DNA of 64,000 bases. Source: Liolophura sinensis. Its lineage: Eukaryota > Mollusca > Polyplacophora > Chitonida > Chitonidae. Location of the stretch: positions 76,352,028 through 76,416,027 of the forward strand of contig NC_088295.1 of the NCBI RefSeq assembly GCF_032854445.1, read 5' to 3'. The notes beneath the pieces are model-generated. The model was not told the origin of the DNA, made no database searches, and saw only the letters and a list, made by a program, of their open reading frames with translations. The translations under genes were made by a program, and so were the position numbers. This document shows positions 13,720-27,622 of this stretch, in pieces (the first letter of the stretch is position 1; each line of letters starts with the position of its first letter).

Positions 13720-15413
13720 TCACTGAAAAATATTACTGTCATTAACTGTCGTTTTTAAGTTCACCAGAGAGAGAATTTTATTGCAGTGAACAAACTTCTC
13801 TCTTTTTTTGCTTTACAAAGTGCATTTTAACATAATTCTTTTTCAAAACTTGCTCAATATCACAATGCAGGGCCTTGAACTGGCATGTCTCTATCGTCTT
13901 GAAGAAGGGCTGATAACTCTCCGAAGAGGAGACAAAAAAAAATACTATGACAAGATTAACTCCCCTTTAAACTTTTATTGGATTCCTTCTTTACCATTTA
14001 AGAGATGAGGCCACCTATTTACACATTTAAATCTATATATTCACAGTTGTCTCCTAGCCTTTCTTCCCAGGTTAGTTATGTTAGGTAATTGATAATATCT
14101 CAGATTCGCATGATTCCGAATCTAAAGAGTAAAGCTCATCAATGAAGCAGTCGGCATTGTAATACATCTTAGTGTTGCCAGTTATAGTTAAATATTCACA
14201 GTGGGGTTTCTGTGTGTTGAAATATAGATTAGATATATTCTAATTTCAAAATATGTGAAGTTGCACCGACATTACTAAAAGAAATGTTTCATGTACTAGA
14301 TTTGAGCTGACATACGACAAATGGTCTAGAGCAAGTGTGGCGATGCAAATATTAGAAGGCAAGGCGAGTAATATGGATTTTAAAAGAGAAGCCAACTATT
14401 TTTAAGATCTTTTACATAAAACAGATCAAGGGGGCTACAAAAAATAGCTTATGAAAGTACCTTATCACCGTGTGACCCCAAGATCTGGCCGGAAGTAGTC
14501 ATATAGGGATCCCACGCCATTGTACTAAATCTGTTGTTCGAAATACATGTACATACTTTCTAAATGATATATGCTACATTATGTTAAACATTCATTACCT
14601 TTTATGCGATCTCCACGTGACTGACATGTAAATTGAACGTTATCTAATTTAGGTCCCCAAACTGCTGTAAATTCTTAGTGATGACCTCTGTCCATATATC
14701 TTTAATTTCTTTCTCGATTACAACGAAATATATCGTGAATATCTTGAAAGTTTGAAAGCCTGCCGGCTGGAGTTAAACATGTCTTTGAGCACTCACCTGA
14801 TAATATCAGCACAAGAAAGCTTTTTCGACCAGCTGTGAAAAAAATAGACAAAAACATATATATATAGGTTCTCCTGGGCTATCTCTGTAAGAGGTATTAA
14901 CTACTGCCCTTAGCTCATGTTTCCACATCCATAGTACATGTTTTGAAGTACATTAAAGGAAAAAAATATCTTATTGTACTTTTGTAATGTATAGATATCT
15001 ATCCAGAAATAGATTATAGAAGACAGCACACACACATGCTGCCATTCAGAGAATTTAAAAATTAAGAAAAAATCATTTATACCGCAGTCATTAATTCTAA
15101 AAATTGTAAAATTGTAATGGAATACTTTATCATCTTCGCATTCTGAAAATGAAACGTAATCATTCACGTTATATTCAAGGGGGCAAATGGTTTTTTTCTA
15201 TTATCTAGCACATATATGTTCCAGAAGGTAAAATTTTCTTTTTTAAAATTTTTACATGTGGTGATTTATTACTTTTGTGTTATCTTCACAGTCGACATCA
15301 TTTGTTATGTCAAGGGCTGTAAGTATTTGTCCCGTTAATGAGAAAGACATTGATTTAAACCATGCGGATAAATGATAGGGATGTAATAAAATTAACAGGT
15401 GTATTAAATTACA

Positions 15414-15447
15414 GCCCCCCCCACCCCCCACCCCCCCCCCAAAAAAA
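15414..15447. repeat. C-rich tract followed by A-run
   Basis: Three or more C-runs of six to eleven bases separated by single A residues, then an A-run. The minus strand has the G-run spacing needed for a G-quadruplex. Confidence 0.75.
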
Positions 15448-16142
15448 TCACTAAATATCGTAGTCAGATTTGTCCACGGAAGTTAAATAGCGGTTTTGTT
15501 ATAAAATCGCCAAGGGAAACTGTTTGTTCTGAATTATGAGTGTGTAAACACGAAATAAACGTCTGATTTAAATAAACATGTGTGAAAAGAGAGGAAAGCT
15601 CTGTGAAGGCAGCCTGACTGTTTGACTAACAGGCCTTTGTGTGGCTAACCCAAGCCGCCGTGGACGGAGGAGAAGAAAAGATTATAATGGCCGTGTTTAT
15701 GTTATCCTTCAAATTCTGCCTTCCATGTTGATACAGTTTGAAGCCTTTTAAACCAAGGGGCCAGGAGTTCTATTATCAAGTTAAACAGTTGTCGGATGAG
15801 GCGACCTGAGAAATGGGCAGTAAATGGTAGGAGAGGCCGGGTCGTGACAGAGACAATGTCCTGGGGACAGTAACATGTTAATAAGGTGTGTCCCGACCCT
15901 ACGGAGCACGTGAACTCCACGCTAACACCGACTCTCACTTTTTTGTCGCTACAAGCGGCTGTTTCACCGTGCACTCTCTAGACCCAACCTTACCCTCCTA
16001 CCCCTAACTTCTCTTCTCAGCAATGTTCTTTGAAGTTCAACTTACATTCATGTCGTTCAGGAGAACATTCCGTCATTTTTGTATAAAAAAGATGTTTTCA
16101 GTCCAATTTGTAAACCGCTTCATTTTTCATTAATTTATATTG

Positions 16143-16158
16143 CACGTCACGTGACGTG
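16143..16158. promoter_or_regulatory. perfect 16-bp palindrome with E-box
   Basis: CACGTCACGTGACGTG is its own reverse complement. The centre, GTCACGTGAC, is the extended E-box preferred by MITF/TFE- and USF-type bHLH-zip factors, and each half also contains a TGACGT half-site. Function is not shown. Confidence 0.35.
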
Positions 16159-19100
16159 AATATGTCAATGATCAAAATGAAATAGGCAGACGGGAACGCT
16201 TTTTATTCTACAAAAGCCTGTATATTCCATTACATAGCTATTCAAACCTTGTAAAGTGAAAGTCAAGTCTCATATAGCAGAAGTAAAATTCCTATTAAAC
16301 CTAATCGATTTGTGTGTCCAACAAAATTCCTTTCTTCTGGTGAACATCAGGATAAAAAGCTGATGTGGCGTTAATGTGGCCCATAAAGCCCACCATAGTA
16401 TTCAAATATTTGAATGCCTTTCAACACTCTTAAACAAATCTGAAAAATAAATGAAAGTATTTTTACGCATAGTTTACAGTTATCTATATGATGAATCTTA
16501 CTTCATATTTTGGCTTTCTATTACTTCAAGTTTAAACCAAGATAGGAGAAGGGAGAAATTCTCCCTAAAATCATGACTTCTCGTTGTTATTATGTATTGT
16601 CAGATAATAATTGGAATATATGTAACTTTGTTCGTGGGCGGTTTGGCTGCCGTAGGAGCTAGACAAAGTTGTCAAGATAGAGAGAAACTGACAAAAAACA
16701 TTACAAGAGCTACAGAAAAAAGCAACTTTTTGTCTGAGCAAGGTGCCAAGTAGGTTGTGTAGAAGTTGAAATATCGAGGTTTGTCTACTTACTTGCATAT
16801 AGTACTGGGGAAAGATAAGATTTTGTGTCAGTGTATCAGTTCCGTCGTATCTGATGAATCGGCAATTATGCCATGTCAGTGATCTGGTCTGCGTGATGAA
16901 TAATCTGGATATTTTCCAGAACAGGGCACAGTAACCATTCGAGGATTTTATTGCTTTTATCAGGACAAAACTACTGTGTCAAGGATATTCCATCAAAAAC
17001 CTTACTTGGATAGCAATATGCCTAAGGTTCCTGCATATAGCATGTAAATATCATGTCAATCATCAACCATATATTGGGCATATCATGATACCGGAAAGAC
17101 GCCAAAACCAAATGTTTAAATTGAAAATAAGCATCATATTGCACATTGAATGCAGCCGTTCCTCTATCTGATTTTAATCAATGCGATGAATATAATCCTC
17201 CTGACTTCGTTATACAAAATTAGACACTTTTATAAAGCAGAGCACCAGCGATTTTGGCGCCCACGTCCATATTTACTCAAAAGAAAATTATACTTGTAAA
17301 ATTTAACAATATTAAAGTGAATCTATGCGTCGAAGACATTCGTATACCAGCCGTCAACCAATGTGAACTTTCCAGGTCAATAATCACAAAGCCAATTCCT
17401 AGAACGACATTTAACACAACCACCGAAGAACTAAGAAAGTAAATAAAGTACGAAATTGGGCCAGAATAATGCAAAAAGAAGAAGTCAGCAATTTTCATTC
17501 ATGCTAGAAAGACGTAAGGTATGTTCTAGTCAACGGAGTGAAATCAGTATTCAAATCATGCGCCATGCTAGTATATAAGTTGTCGATAATAAATTGTGTA
17601 TCTCTGTTGCGCTCTGATTGCAACTGTTCATATATCTAATGTGGCGATATAATTAAACGTGATAAATATACGGCATTAACACTGTTAATCTGCTTAAACG
17701 GAATTAGACATGATCATTATGTAGAGTACCCAATGGATGTGTATGTGGCACTTTGGATATGTTGCCCCACCCCCTCCCCACCATTAGACAACACTTTGTA
17801 TTTCTGCTGACGTTGCACTCATGTCAAGGCATCACTTGTTTTTGCTTCGTATGAATTAACGAAACAGGTGTGGAGTTTGCTACTGTAACAGTCTTAAGTC
17901 CTTAATTTAAATCTATTCAATGTTAAAAAAAGATTAATGGGTGGATTTTCATATTAATTAAATTGGCTTCTATTAAACATTTAAGGTAAGAAGGAAAAGG
18001 TAATTAGTCTTAAAAGTAATAACCTTTATAATTAACCGCAGTTGTCTTAGGGAAAATTATTAACGTCAAGATCTCATTGGAATCTTGGAATCATTCCTCT
18101 TGATTGTACAACCGTATTAGTGTCCGATAGGCAAAAATCGGAAAGGCTATGTTTACTAAAAATCAATCAAACATTAAATCACTTCCGGGCTGAACAAATG
18201 CCGAGTCTTAAACGTCTCAGCTAACGATTGAATTATGGCCGTGGTGGGTTAGACAGTGTTAATATCTTTGAAGTTCTTTGAAGTGTAATTTTCTCCTCTT
18301 CCCTTAAACAATTTCGGAAGTATCACGTAGAAGGGAAGGACCGAGGCGTGCCGAACTGATGCGTCCACGGTACCTCTCTCTCGGTCTCTGTCATGGCTGG
18401 GCAGAATAAATACATGAACGTTGCCAAATATTTTAGCGCTTAAACATCAAGTCAAAAAAAGGAGAAAGTGAACGGCTGTCGGTCAGTGTTTGTCGGCTGT
18501 CCTAAACTATTTTAACGGGAGACTCCAAAGATGAAGTTTCTCAAATATTTTGGTGGCTAACCAAACAAACAGACATGACGTTGTAAAGACGAAGCTTCTC
18601 TTGCCATTGTTTTCGGGTCATAACAAGATTTAGTCCGTGGATCTAATAAGGTGGGATTCTGGTCCGGGTCACACTGACATTTTCGTCCATGGATTACCCT
18701 AGACTTCTGGGAGACGAAAGCTATGATGTTTTGTAGTCGGCAAAGCGCTAGTGGTGTAAAAATTAACTTACGCATGACGCCATAATTCCATTCCATGGGT
18801 ATAAAGTAGATCATTGAAAGGGTAGGTAGAAGATTTTGCCAGGTTCAGAATATTTGTAAACACAGGCATAAATGACAATGTTTCACTGTTCGTGTGTTGT
18901 AAGACGGTTCGGGATGCATCGTCTTTTCATATCAATAATACAGCATATCTGTGAATCAAACCATCATGTAGAGTGATATCAGTTGTTTGGGGGGAAAAAC
19001 CGAGGTATTTAGATTTTGTTAATTGATATAGGCCTAAACCTGTGTTATTTAATATAACAAAGTGTCGCAACTTCTGTTATTACAGAACATTACAACTGCA

Positions 19101-22100
19101 AGGTACCTTGAGTGCTCTAACTTTAAATTTATGCGCTTTAATTCTTCCCTAAAATTAATTATAATATATAATAGTTTTAATAACACCTTATGAGTAATGT
19201 TATGTGGAAACAAAAAGAAACTCTCCATTGCCAGATCGATCAACAGTGGAAATCCAACGTGGCCAGCGACTTTAATAGAACATTTTCAGTTTAATCCTAT
19301 GCTTATAGCGTGAGATCGTTACAATCTATTGTAAAACTCGAGTATGATGAAACCATTCTATGCACAAGTAAATACCGTTGTATTTTGGCTAGATAACCTA
19401 TATATCGTTTGGTAAAACCGATGCAAACGAATGAAAGTAAGTCACGATACCCCCCATTTGTATTATATTGCTGTGCGCCGTATTTGGGTTCTTGTTCGTT
19501 GACTGCTGGTGTTTGAAACTCAACGATCTCTTGGTCATAGTGCGATCAGATCTACATGTGCCAGGATCTCACTAAGGTCTGCCCAGACGAGTGGTGTCAT
19601 TTAATTGTCTATTATTAATAAATCTTCAGCAGAACTATACCGCCCATATTGAAGGATTTTAACACCAGTCTTTGTTCACCCGTCGACGTTATAGGAATCT
19701 GAACGGTTTTCCCACGACTGTGCTTTAGTCTAGTTGACGACGAGGCGGCAGAGCAGGCGACATTGGTGCTGGGAGCTACTTAAAACGTGAGCCCACACTG
19801 GCTGTTCAAAACTTGCAGATGGTTGTTTGTACAAGGTTAAATCCTGAAGAAGAGAGACCAATCCGTCCGGGCGACTTGTCCTGTTGACTGGATTAACCTT
19901 GGAGCCGCTCAAGAAGTCCGCCATCCGACTTAATCTCTCATACACATCTGCAAATGGGTCGTTGAAGGAGCAACTGTTCTTTGGCTTTGTTCAAGTTCCA
20001 AAAGATACTTCACGATAACCCTTATCCTAAGTAGAAAGGACGAGTACGTTGTATGGTTCTCTATTTCTTGGTAGAAACATGGATTTGAATTGAAGAAGTT
20101 TATTTGTTTGGTGCTGTGTTAACTTTTGGAATTCATAAGTCCTTTCTAACAATGTACTCAGACTTTGAAGAAGAGACGTTGGCGTCTATTAAATCCAAAT
20201 ATTATTGCCATATTCTTCTTGCTTTTTATATTAATGTTTGCTCAACGTTTTATTGCATTCATGTCTTTCGCGATGGACTAACATTTCTAAGCCGGAGGTA
20301 CCAAACGTTAACACAATTATTGACATTGACAAGATCGCGTGGGCTGTAACGGCTAATATAGCCCGTTGCATTTTCCTTCTGTATGAAGAACGTTTCCACG
20401 GCATAATCAGTGTGATAAAACGCTTCCGCTGTGGAAATAGACATTATCTGATATATTAATTCTCATAATACTTTATTACGCATTTGCCTAATGAATAGCA
20501 CACCGCCATTTCTTTTACAACAAATCACCCACAGACGAATAGACACTGTAATAAGCGTTGACTTTTTCGAGACGTCGTTCAAACGAAGCCTAATATCCTG
20601 CATATATTGCGAAAGGTTTATCTGCATTGAAGACTATCACTGGAAATTTGATTAGCAATCTTCTTTCGCTCGTTTTTCTTTTTTCCATCTCTCGATATAA
20701 CTGGAAGCTAAAGAATGTCCCAGGGTGCATTTCCTGATACCTGTTAACCTGCACGGTATCAGAACTGGCCTAACACGGTAATTGCTTCTGATGAATATTG
20801 TTGGGTGTGTAGCAGGAAGTAGAGTATTACTGGTTCTGCGAAAAAGCTTGTGTAACTTTGTGATGTTTTTTTCACCCTTGGCCCGATGATTCTGTATGCA
20901 TGTATCAGCTGTGTTTCACAGATAGAGTTCTTTCATGGTCGACATGTTTTAATCTTTCCTTATAAAACAACAGATCTTCACTGAAAACAAGGGCGTGTTT
21001 GTTTAGTAATCTGTCATAGTGAATATCTTCTGATGTCTAAAATATGGCCATGCGTAAAGAGCCCTGTGTGTAAAGACAAATGTCATTTCGGTGCAGCCCC
21101 ATTATGGGCTTTCTTATCTGTATTTGCTCCGGCCACTTTCCTATATTGCCTTAGTGCGGCTTAATTTGTCTTGGTTCAACAAGAACATTGTTCGCGCTCT
21201 CCAAATTGAGTCATTCTCAGCCATTTGGCTCTGGCCGCCACTCCCTGTCGTTGCAGGAGTTCCTGAATGCATTTGAATTTGGTTAACCACAAATTCATCC
21301 GCTAAATGAATGACTTTATTACCCGAGTTGCAAGCAAATAACCATACCAGATTATCACGAATGTGTTATGGGACTCTGGAATGTAATAACGGCGTGATAA
21401 ACGCTGCGTTAAATAGCGCGAGGTTTGATTGTTTTATCCTGAAACCTTTGTTCTATACTAACTTTATTATGCCAGATGTGTCGCTCTCAGGGTTGTTCAG
21501 CTGGGGATGGAAGATCTTAGATATCTACCAAGTATCCACTTAGTGTTCCAGCTTTGTCTAACCTCTGATTGCACCGTTTTAGCAGATCTGTCATTAGCTC
21601 GTTGCTTGCCTATCTGCAGTACTCGACATTTGCTGTCTGCAAGACACAGGCCAACTGGCAAGACTGAGAGCCCCTAGATGATGACGTCATGAGCAGGGCG
21701 TCTGCCACGCGCCCAGGGAGTGGGTACACGATAAGACAGCTAGATGATACACGTGTCTGGGTAATCGTCACATCAACAAATCAGCCGACCCCTACACATT
21801 CATCTACATACCTTAAGCAACTTGCGAAGTTGGTTTCTGGTTGCAGGGTGCAAAGAATCGTTCAGATATGTTGGGTTTGTACTATTCCAAAAAGTACTGT
21901 TTTGAGGTTCTTTTGGTAAGTGCCGGATGACTCAGCAGATAATGGACATTCTTGGTATAAATCATAATCAGAATTTCACACAGACACACGGACACAAGCA
22001 GCTATATTTAAAAGATTGTAATGAAGCGATTCAATCAGGTAGATGTTGAAACAACAGGTAAATCGACATGTGGTTATAAAAAAGGCATTATACATTCTTG

Positions 22101-25100
22101 CCATTTTACGTTACGGCGTACTCGGTTCGAAATTAATATCGACTTGTTCTCCTGTAGTTCTCATGAATACCATTTTGAAGTTAATGATGCCGTGAAGCTC
22201 TGGCGAATGTACGGTGGTGAAGGTTGACGGACATGGTACCGGATGCTATACAGCAAAAGCGCTTTAATATATTTTAAATGTTCAGGAAAGATTTTTTTGG
22301 TGGATACACACTAATGTTTGAACACCAAACCAACGGATTGCGGTGCCTAAACAATTTTCTACCAGCTGGTGTTTACGCTCCCTATGAATGCTAAAATGCG
22401 TTGTTGTAGGCATGGTTTTGTACACTGAGTCAGGTACTGCCCACTGTCTGATATAGATTTGATGCTGTATCTAGGCGATGTATTTAAGATTTATTAGATG
22501 GTGAGAAAACTTCAAGTGTTTACTATCCCCTATTGTCCCCCGTGCGAGTTTTATCTGCGTTTTACCAGTTTATTAGCGCCTGTAGCGGAACGAAAGCCGC
22601 CGAACCGCCATTCAGTGGTACTAGAGGGCTATATTTCTCCTGTGCATTGAGCATGATCAGATCGGTTGTAAACCTTAAGTCTATATCTTAAATGCGATTA
22701 ATAAACTGTGAGTGTCGTGTTAAGCATGCTGCTGGCGTCTGGGAGAGCATTTGGCCTGTCTGCGTCCAGAAGGACTATGAGAGTATAGGTATGACACAAA
22801 GCGTGCCGCCCGCTAATCTCTGATACCTTATCCCGTGTCCGACATGACGATTACTACCGTGTGGGTCATTTCTGTACCGCCTATACTGGTGCAATGATCA
22901 GCTCACAAACCTGACTGTCTTCGCAATAGATCCTTACATTTCCAGTCTTGATATGTCACCACATTAGACATGCTTCTCTGTGTCCATCATACAAATTTCA
23001 TTTATCTACGGTTGTTTTGATGATTATATCTGTCATCCTAGAATACTACTAACAAGACAGAGGCAAATGGCTGACCGATTTTCTAACATTAGGCGATTTG
23101 AATGAGGGAACATTAATCGGGGTTCATGCCTGCTGGTATGCGAACCTGATAAGTAAGTGTATGCAAGTGGCTGACCAAACTTGGGGTGTCGAGGGCTCGC
23201 TGGTTATGTTCATCATTACACAGCCACCCTTACACGCCCAATTTATCTCTCAAGTGTGGAGAGCGCTTCGCTAGAGGTCAATGGCAACAGACGCAAGCCT
23301 GTTGACAACTACGCTACAACCTTTAGCAGTAGACAACTATAAATTTGGCATCTTGTTTCTTTTCCCTGTCGATTACAGTTCAGAAATCCCTTAAATCACA
23401 CAGTATTGCTGTCGTCTTGTTGGTATCTTTCCAGCTTATTCTATCGCCGAGGTAACAACTGACCGAGAAGGGCAAAGAAACGGATTTTACCGTAAAGCGA
23501 ATAATTTCCTTACATTTATCGAAGCCTTTTTGTGCACTTCACCAATACCAAGACCAAGTTTTATTGAGAATAGCTGGTATCTAACACTAACTTATCCCCA
23601 GTTGGTAGCCGTAGGTGGCAGATCCTATTAAAGTTTGTATTCAAGTATCTAGAGGCTTCCCTAGTGAGAAATACGGCGACAAAAACTCATTTAATTTGTT
23701 CCGCGTGTTTATTTTCATGTCCAAGTTTTCGAGAATCACTTTTCCACGCATCTGCATTCGACAGTTTACTGGATTGCAGACAAAAGTAATGGTGCTATAC
23801 AAAGTTCTTGACTGTAGAGAAATAAATCGTTCTGTATACAGTTTGCTTCATTTATCGTATGCTTTCTTAAGTTTTTAACGGGTAGGGAAATATGCATGGT
23901 GTTGTTTTATCAAAGAATAATGTCGATCTGTATAATTACTCACATAGTAACGTAAACGTCAATTTTTTAGTTAAACGTCACGGAAATAAATAGATTTTTT
24001 CAATATCTAGGTTGGCGATGTGGGGGCCTCATAGAGCTTTGCATCGTGTAGTTAGTAGCATTTTGGAGCGCATTCGTAGAGTACAACACTACCCTTACAC
24101 AGCCAATTCTACACGTGGTGCTTGCTGTATAACTGTGTTGACAGGACATCATGTTAATTCGCAGAGTAAGTTTTAATTAATGAATTAAGATACGACGATA
24201 AACCAATTTGTCTGCTACAGACGCGTAGTACTTTCACCGGAACAGTACCAAGTGTTTCTCCCAGCCCTCAGCCAATACCCTGCTGCGAGTTTTACTGACA
24301 TGGCCTTGGATTACTGATGGTATTGACATGTACATACACTACATCCTGTAGATAGTTGGACAAAAAATGGTACAGCGGGTAGAAACAGTATCAACAGGAT
24401 TGATAGAATCCCATCTTATTCGAACCGATGGATCTATGAGGTTGCATTCGTGACATGTAGAGCTTATGCCGCAACAACACCGCCCATGTTTGTGTTGGAG
24501 CTTTCTGGCTCTGATTCAATCAGTTGTGGATGCTCGCGTGGATATGGCGGATGGGGATGGGGGAACTGAGAGAATGGTCAAATGCGTGATTCCGGTCCTC
24601 TGTATGTGAGTACGCCATATAACCATCGTAGCTACCAGACGTTCTCCGCTGTTCTCTATCCAGATACCACATCCTGTTAGAAATCTTATAAAAAAGCCAT
24701 CAGACTATTTCAGTGACGTAACCCCATGTTGGTTTTAAATTTTGGCACACTGGACTTTTGCCATATTCTTGCGGCATCGCTCGGCAGGTTTGGGAGTTTG
24801 TTGGCTCGGCCAGTTTAGGACACTCAGGTGTCTTCTGTATCCCGACCTAGCCCCTGATCTCATATCGTCTTCTCAAGTACCTCAACGCTTCCCAGTTCGC
24901 CTGGAAACGCTACGGGTAAGCTTGTACGTGCTCGGATGAGACTGGCAGTGAGTGGTGGACCACTGTTGGGAAAGGTTTTTTGTAGTCTAGCTCGTTTTCT
25001 GTTGGTTTTAATTAAAGCAGTGAATTTGTCAAGTTTATGAATGGAACTAATAACTATGACTCCTCATTTCTGTCATATGTCAAGCTCGCAAAAACCGGTG

Positions 25101-26601
25101 TGATTTGAAGTGTTTCTTTTCTGCGTAGACATATGACTAATTAACCCGCTGGAATTTCTCCCGCTGAGATAACTACAGCTATATCAGTGACCATCAATTA
25201 TTGTCAGCATTTATCTGGTTGTACATGCAGATGCGACAACTTCTGTCCATTGTTTTTGTTGAGACCAACTCGTTCTTCAAATGATATAAACGTTTGTTTC
25301 GAAGTTCCGCATATTGGTAGCTAATATCCATTGAAGCCAGACAAGATTCGGCGTTTAATAGATGGGAGGTTGATCAGTGAGTAAGTATGTAAATACATGA
25401 CGGCATTTTAGGAGAAAACAGTGAGACGCGGCCGGGCTGGTCATGTTGTCGTCTATAGATCCACGGGCGCAATTCATTTGTCTGGACAAATCGATCTATA
25501 TTTGTTGGCCGGTCTGATGAGAGATTATGCTTCTTTTATTTTATTCCTGCTTATTAATCATGTTATATCTCATTTTTTCCCCAATTTAATCAAATTTTTT
25601 TAAGTATCGCTTTAACGTCATGTTAACACTATGAAAAGATTCACTTGACACTGAAATATTAATTATAACATGTTCTAGTCTGTATTCCGACGAAAAAAAA
25701 CAACTAAAAAAGGCGCTTCACTGAGGCATCTATAGCTACAATATTATTAAAGTTACAGTGGATTACATCATGAATTATGAAAGCCACTGCGCCACTGCTA
25801 TATCGTATCTCACATTTATGGCAATTGGACAATAGCCAATGTTTGTACAAGACCTGTTCATTGTTTAAGGTGACAACTTACGGTGATAAATACGTTGGCT
25901 TCACAGCTCCCGGTGATTTCTGCAAAAGCAGAAATCATTTCTACCTTTCTGAGTTCATATTGTGCTGAGAAAGTGAAAGGAGTCCCGTAAATCACTACGT
26001 AATGTAATGTTAGTATAACCCCTAAGGGTACAAGCCTTAGTGAAGTTTGGAATGTACTTAATCTCAAGCCATGCTTTTCCTAGTCATTACTCAATAGTAG
26101 TCTGGATAAGGGTTATTCTTAGCAAGGCCATGGGTAGTTGTACACATGTAGTGTACACACGCTAGTTCATTTGATCGTGTCTCCGTGTTGATGTTTAGCA
26201 TAGCGGATGTATTGTTCTGGTTCGGGCTATTCCAGACCTGAACTCTTCATTTTCTCGGATTGCCTTCGGATGGGGAATGTACGTAATGCAAAAACACACT
26301 GCAAGTGATAGATTCTCTGTTGTTAGTTGTGTAGTCTAGCTGAAACCACGAGAACAGATATGCCGCTTTTACTACTTGTGTGGGTGGAGGGAGGGCTCAA
26401 GGTAAAAGTCAATAAGTGTCATTCGGACATAGGACACCCAAAGTAAATTTGTTAAAAACTTTTTAATTAAATGTTCAGTTATCTCTAATTTTCTGCAAGT
26501 TCTCTGCCTTGCATATCAACAGATGAATATTCTGTTTTGCTTTTTTCGACTCTTCAGTTATGCTGTTGACTTATTACTTTTATTTTTATTTCCCTCCACA
26601 G
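16159..26601. other. non-coding, no recognisable gene
   Basis: Upstream of hh. Apart from a fragment of the dispersed Y repeat at 16978-17045 I see no recognisable element. ORFs are short and lack known motifs. It could hold hh regulatory DNA, but no specific site can be supported. Confidence 0.5.
16978..17045. repeat. fragment of dispersed Y repeat
   Basis: TTACTTGGATAGCAATATGC, followed by CTAAGGTTCCTGCATATAGC, matches 57390-57430 (TTACTTGGATAGCAATATAC, then CGAAGGGTCCTGCATATGGC) and, more weakly, 63430-63475. It shows that the Y sequence at 56-64 kb is not purely local. Confidence 0.6.
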
Positions 26602-27307
26602 AATTTCGAACTGAACTCATCCGTCGGAAGCGGCTAACAGCAATCTGGCTGGTTGACCAATCGGCTGACAGATATGGCCGACACGGGTTGGCTAAGAATT
26701 CTGGACTCAGGTGGTAAGGACACCTCGTCGAGTGTAAGACATCGTCAGCCGTATATCTGCTACCTGTGACGTCTTGGGCCGATCCAAAAGTAGACGGGTA
26801 TAGACGTACCAGAGAAAACTGTTTGTGACAGTGGCTGTCCGTCACAACTTTCTCACCAGCCCTACCCAATCAGAGAGACGCACTTTTGCTCTGATTGTCC
26901 CCGGTGTGTTTGTCCAGGGCCGAGGGCTAGACACGACAGGCTAACACTGAACTTGGCCCAACATATCGCAAACAGTGGCCACCACTACCCTTTTGGAACA
27001 GATTCCGTCGTCAGTTAGACTGGTACACTTTCTTCACCATAATATCCCATTGTAATTATACAGTGCCATTTGGAAGGCGTGCATGGTGCTGCTATAAGCA
27101 GACACGTTCTCATCATTGCCGAAGTTTATAATACCTCTGCCATATTTATGTTCGTATTCGAGGTGATTTCTGGATCAGGCATGTTCCAATGATGGTTTCG
27201 AACACGGCATTACACTTTCGCGATCTTGACTTAATGTTAGACGCCACCCCTTGTTGAAGCGCACAGTTTTGGATATTGTTGGATACCACTCAGTCACCCA
27301 AAGCAAT
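26602..27307 (+). promoter_or_regulatory. probable hh promoter / 5' UTR region
   Basis: This is the 700 bases upstream of the hh ATG. At 26590-26601 a pyrimidine-rich tract ends in CCTCCACAG, a good acceptor, so the first coding exon may extend back to 26602 as 5' UTR joined to an upstream non-coding exon. Alternatively transcription starts here: two CCAAT-type motifs are visible (GACCAATCGG near 26656 and ACCCAATCAG near 26863), and a weak TATAAG lies near 27093. The sequence cannot decide between these. No coding potential is evident. Confidence 0.3.
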
Positions 27308-27622
27308 ATGTCTTGCCGGACAGGATATTATGTGCGGAGTTTCCAAACTCTTCTGCTCATATTCTTATTGTTGGCTGGTCCATCGTTACAATGTGGACCA
27401 GGGAGAGTACGGTTGAAGAGACCTGGTAGCCACAAACGTACACCTCTGGTGTTCAAGCAGCACGTTCCTAGTGTTTCCGAAAACACCCTTGGTGCAAGTG
27501 GCCCGCCAGAAGGAAAGATTACCAGAAACGATGAGAAGTTCAAAGATTTAGCCGAGAATCACAATCCAGATATTATCTTCAAAGACCACGAAGGCAGTGG
27601 TGCTGACCGCCGGATGTCTCAT
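27308..27622 (+). CDS. hh: hedgehog exon 1: signal peptide and first part of the signalling domain
   Basis: Encodes residues 1-105. The start is ATG at 27308 with A at -3; the frame stays open upstream to at least 27251 but with no earlier ATG there. Residues 1-28 form a signal peptide with hydrophobic core [10 protein letters not shown], followed by CGPGR, the hallmark Hedgehog mature N-terminus, so Cys29 is the expected palmitoylated residue. A basic stretch ([12 protein letters not shown], residues 33-44) matches the heparin-binding region. Then follow [21 protein letters not shown] and KITRNDEKF, then NPDIIFKD, all diagnostic of the family. The calcium-site motif reads KDHEGSGAD (residues 92-100), with His94 where Glu is usual. 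The exon ends after MSH (phase 0) at a GTAAGT donor; the vertebrate and fly genes split at the same place. Identification is by family recognition, not by a search. Confidence 0.96.

Larger units (their letters stand above)
8256..16140. other. non-coding, no recognisable gene
   Basis: Contains a 147-codon ORF (8865-9308) without recognisable domains, a 27-base direct duplication (ATTTCATGTATATTT motif, 9763-9815), an imperfect hairpin (13657-13719) and a C-rich tract (15414-15441). Nothing else stands out. Confidence 0.55.

Noticed and set aside
26558-26869. 103-codon minus-strand ORF just upstream of hh
   Set aside because: No recognisable features; it overlaps the probable hh promoter or 5' UTR.
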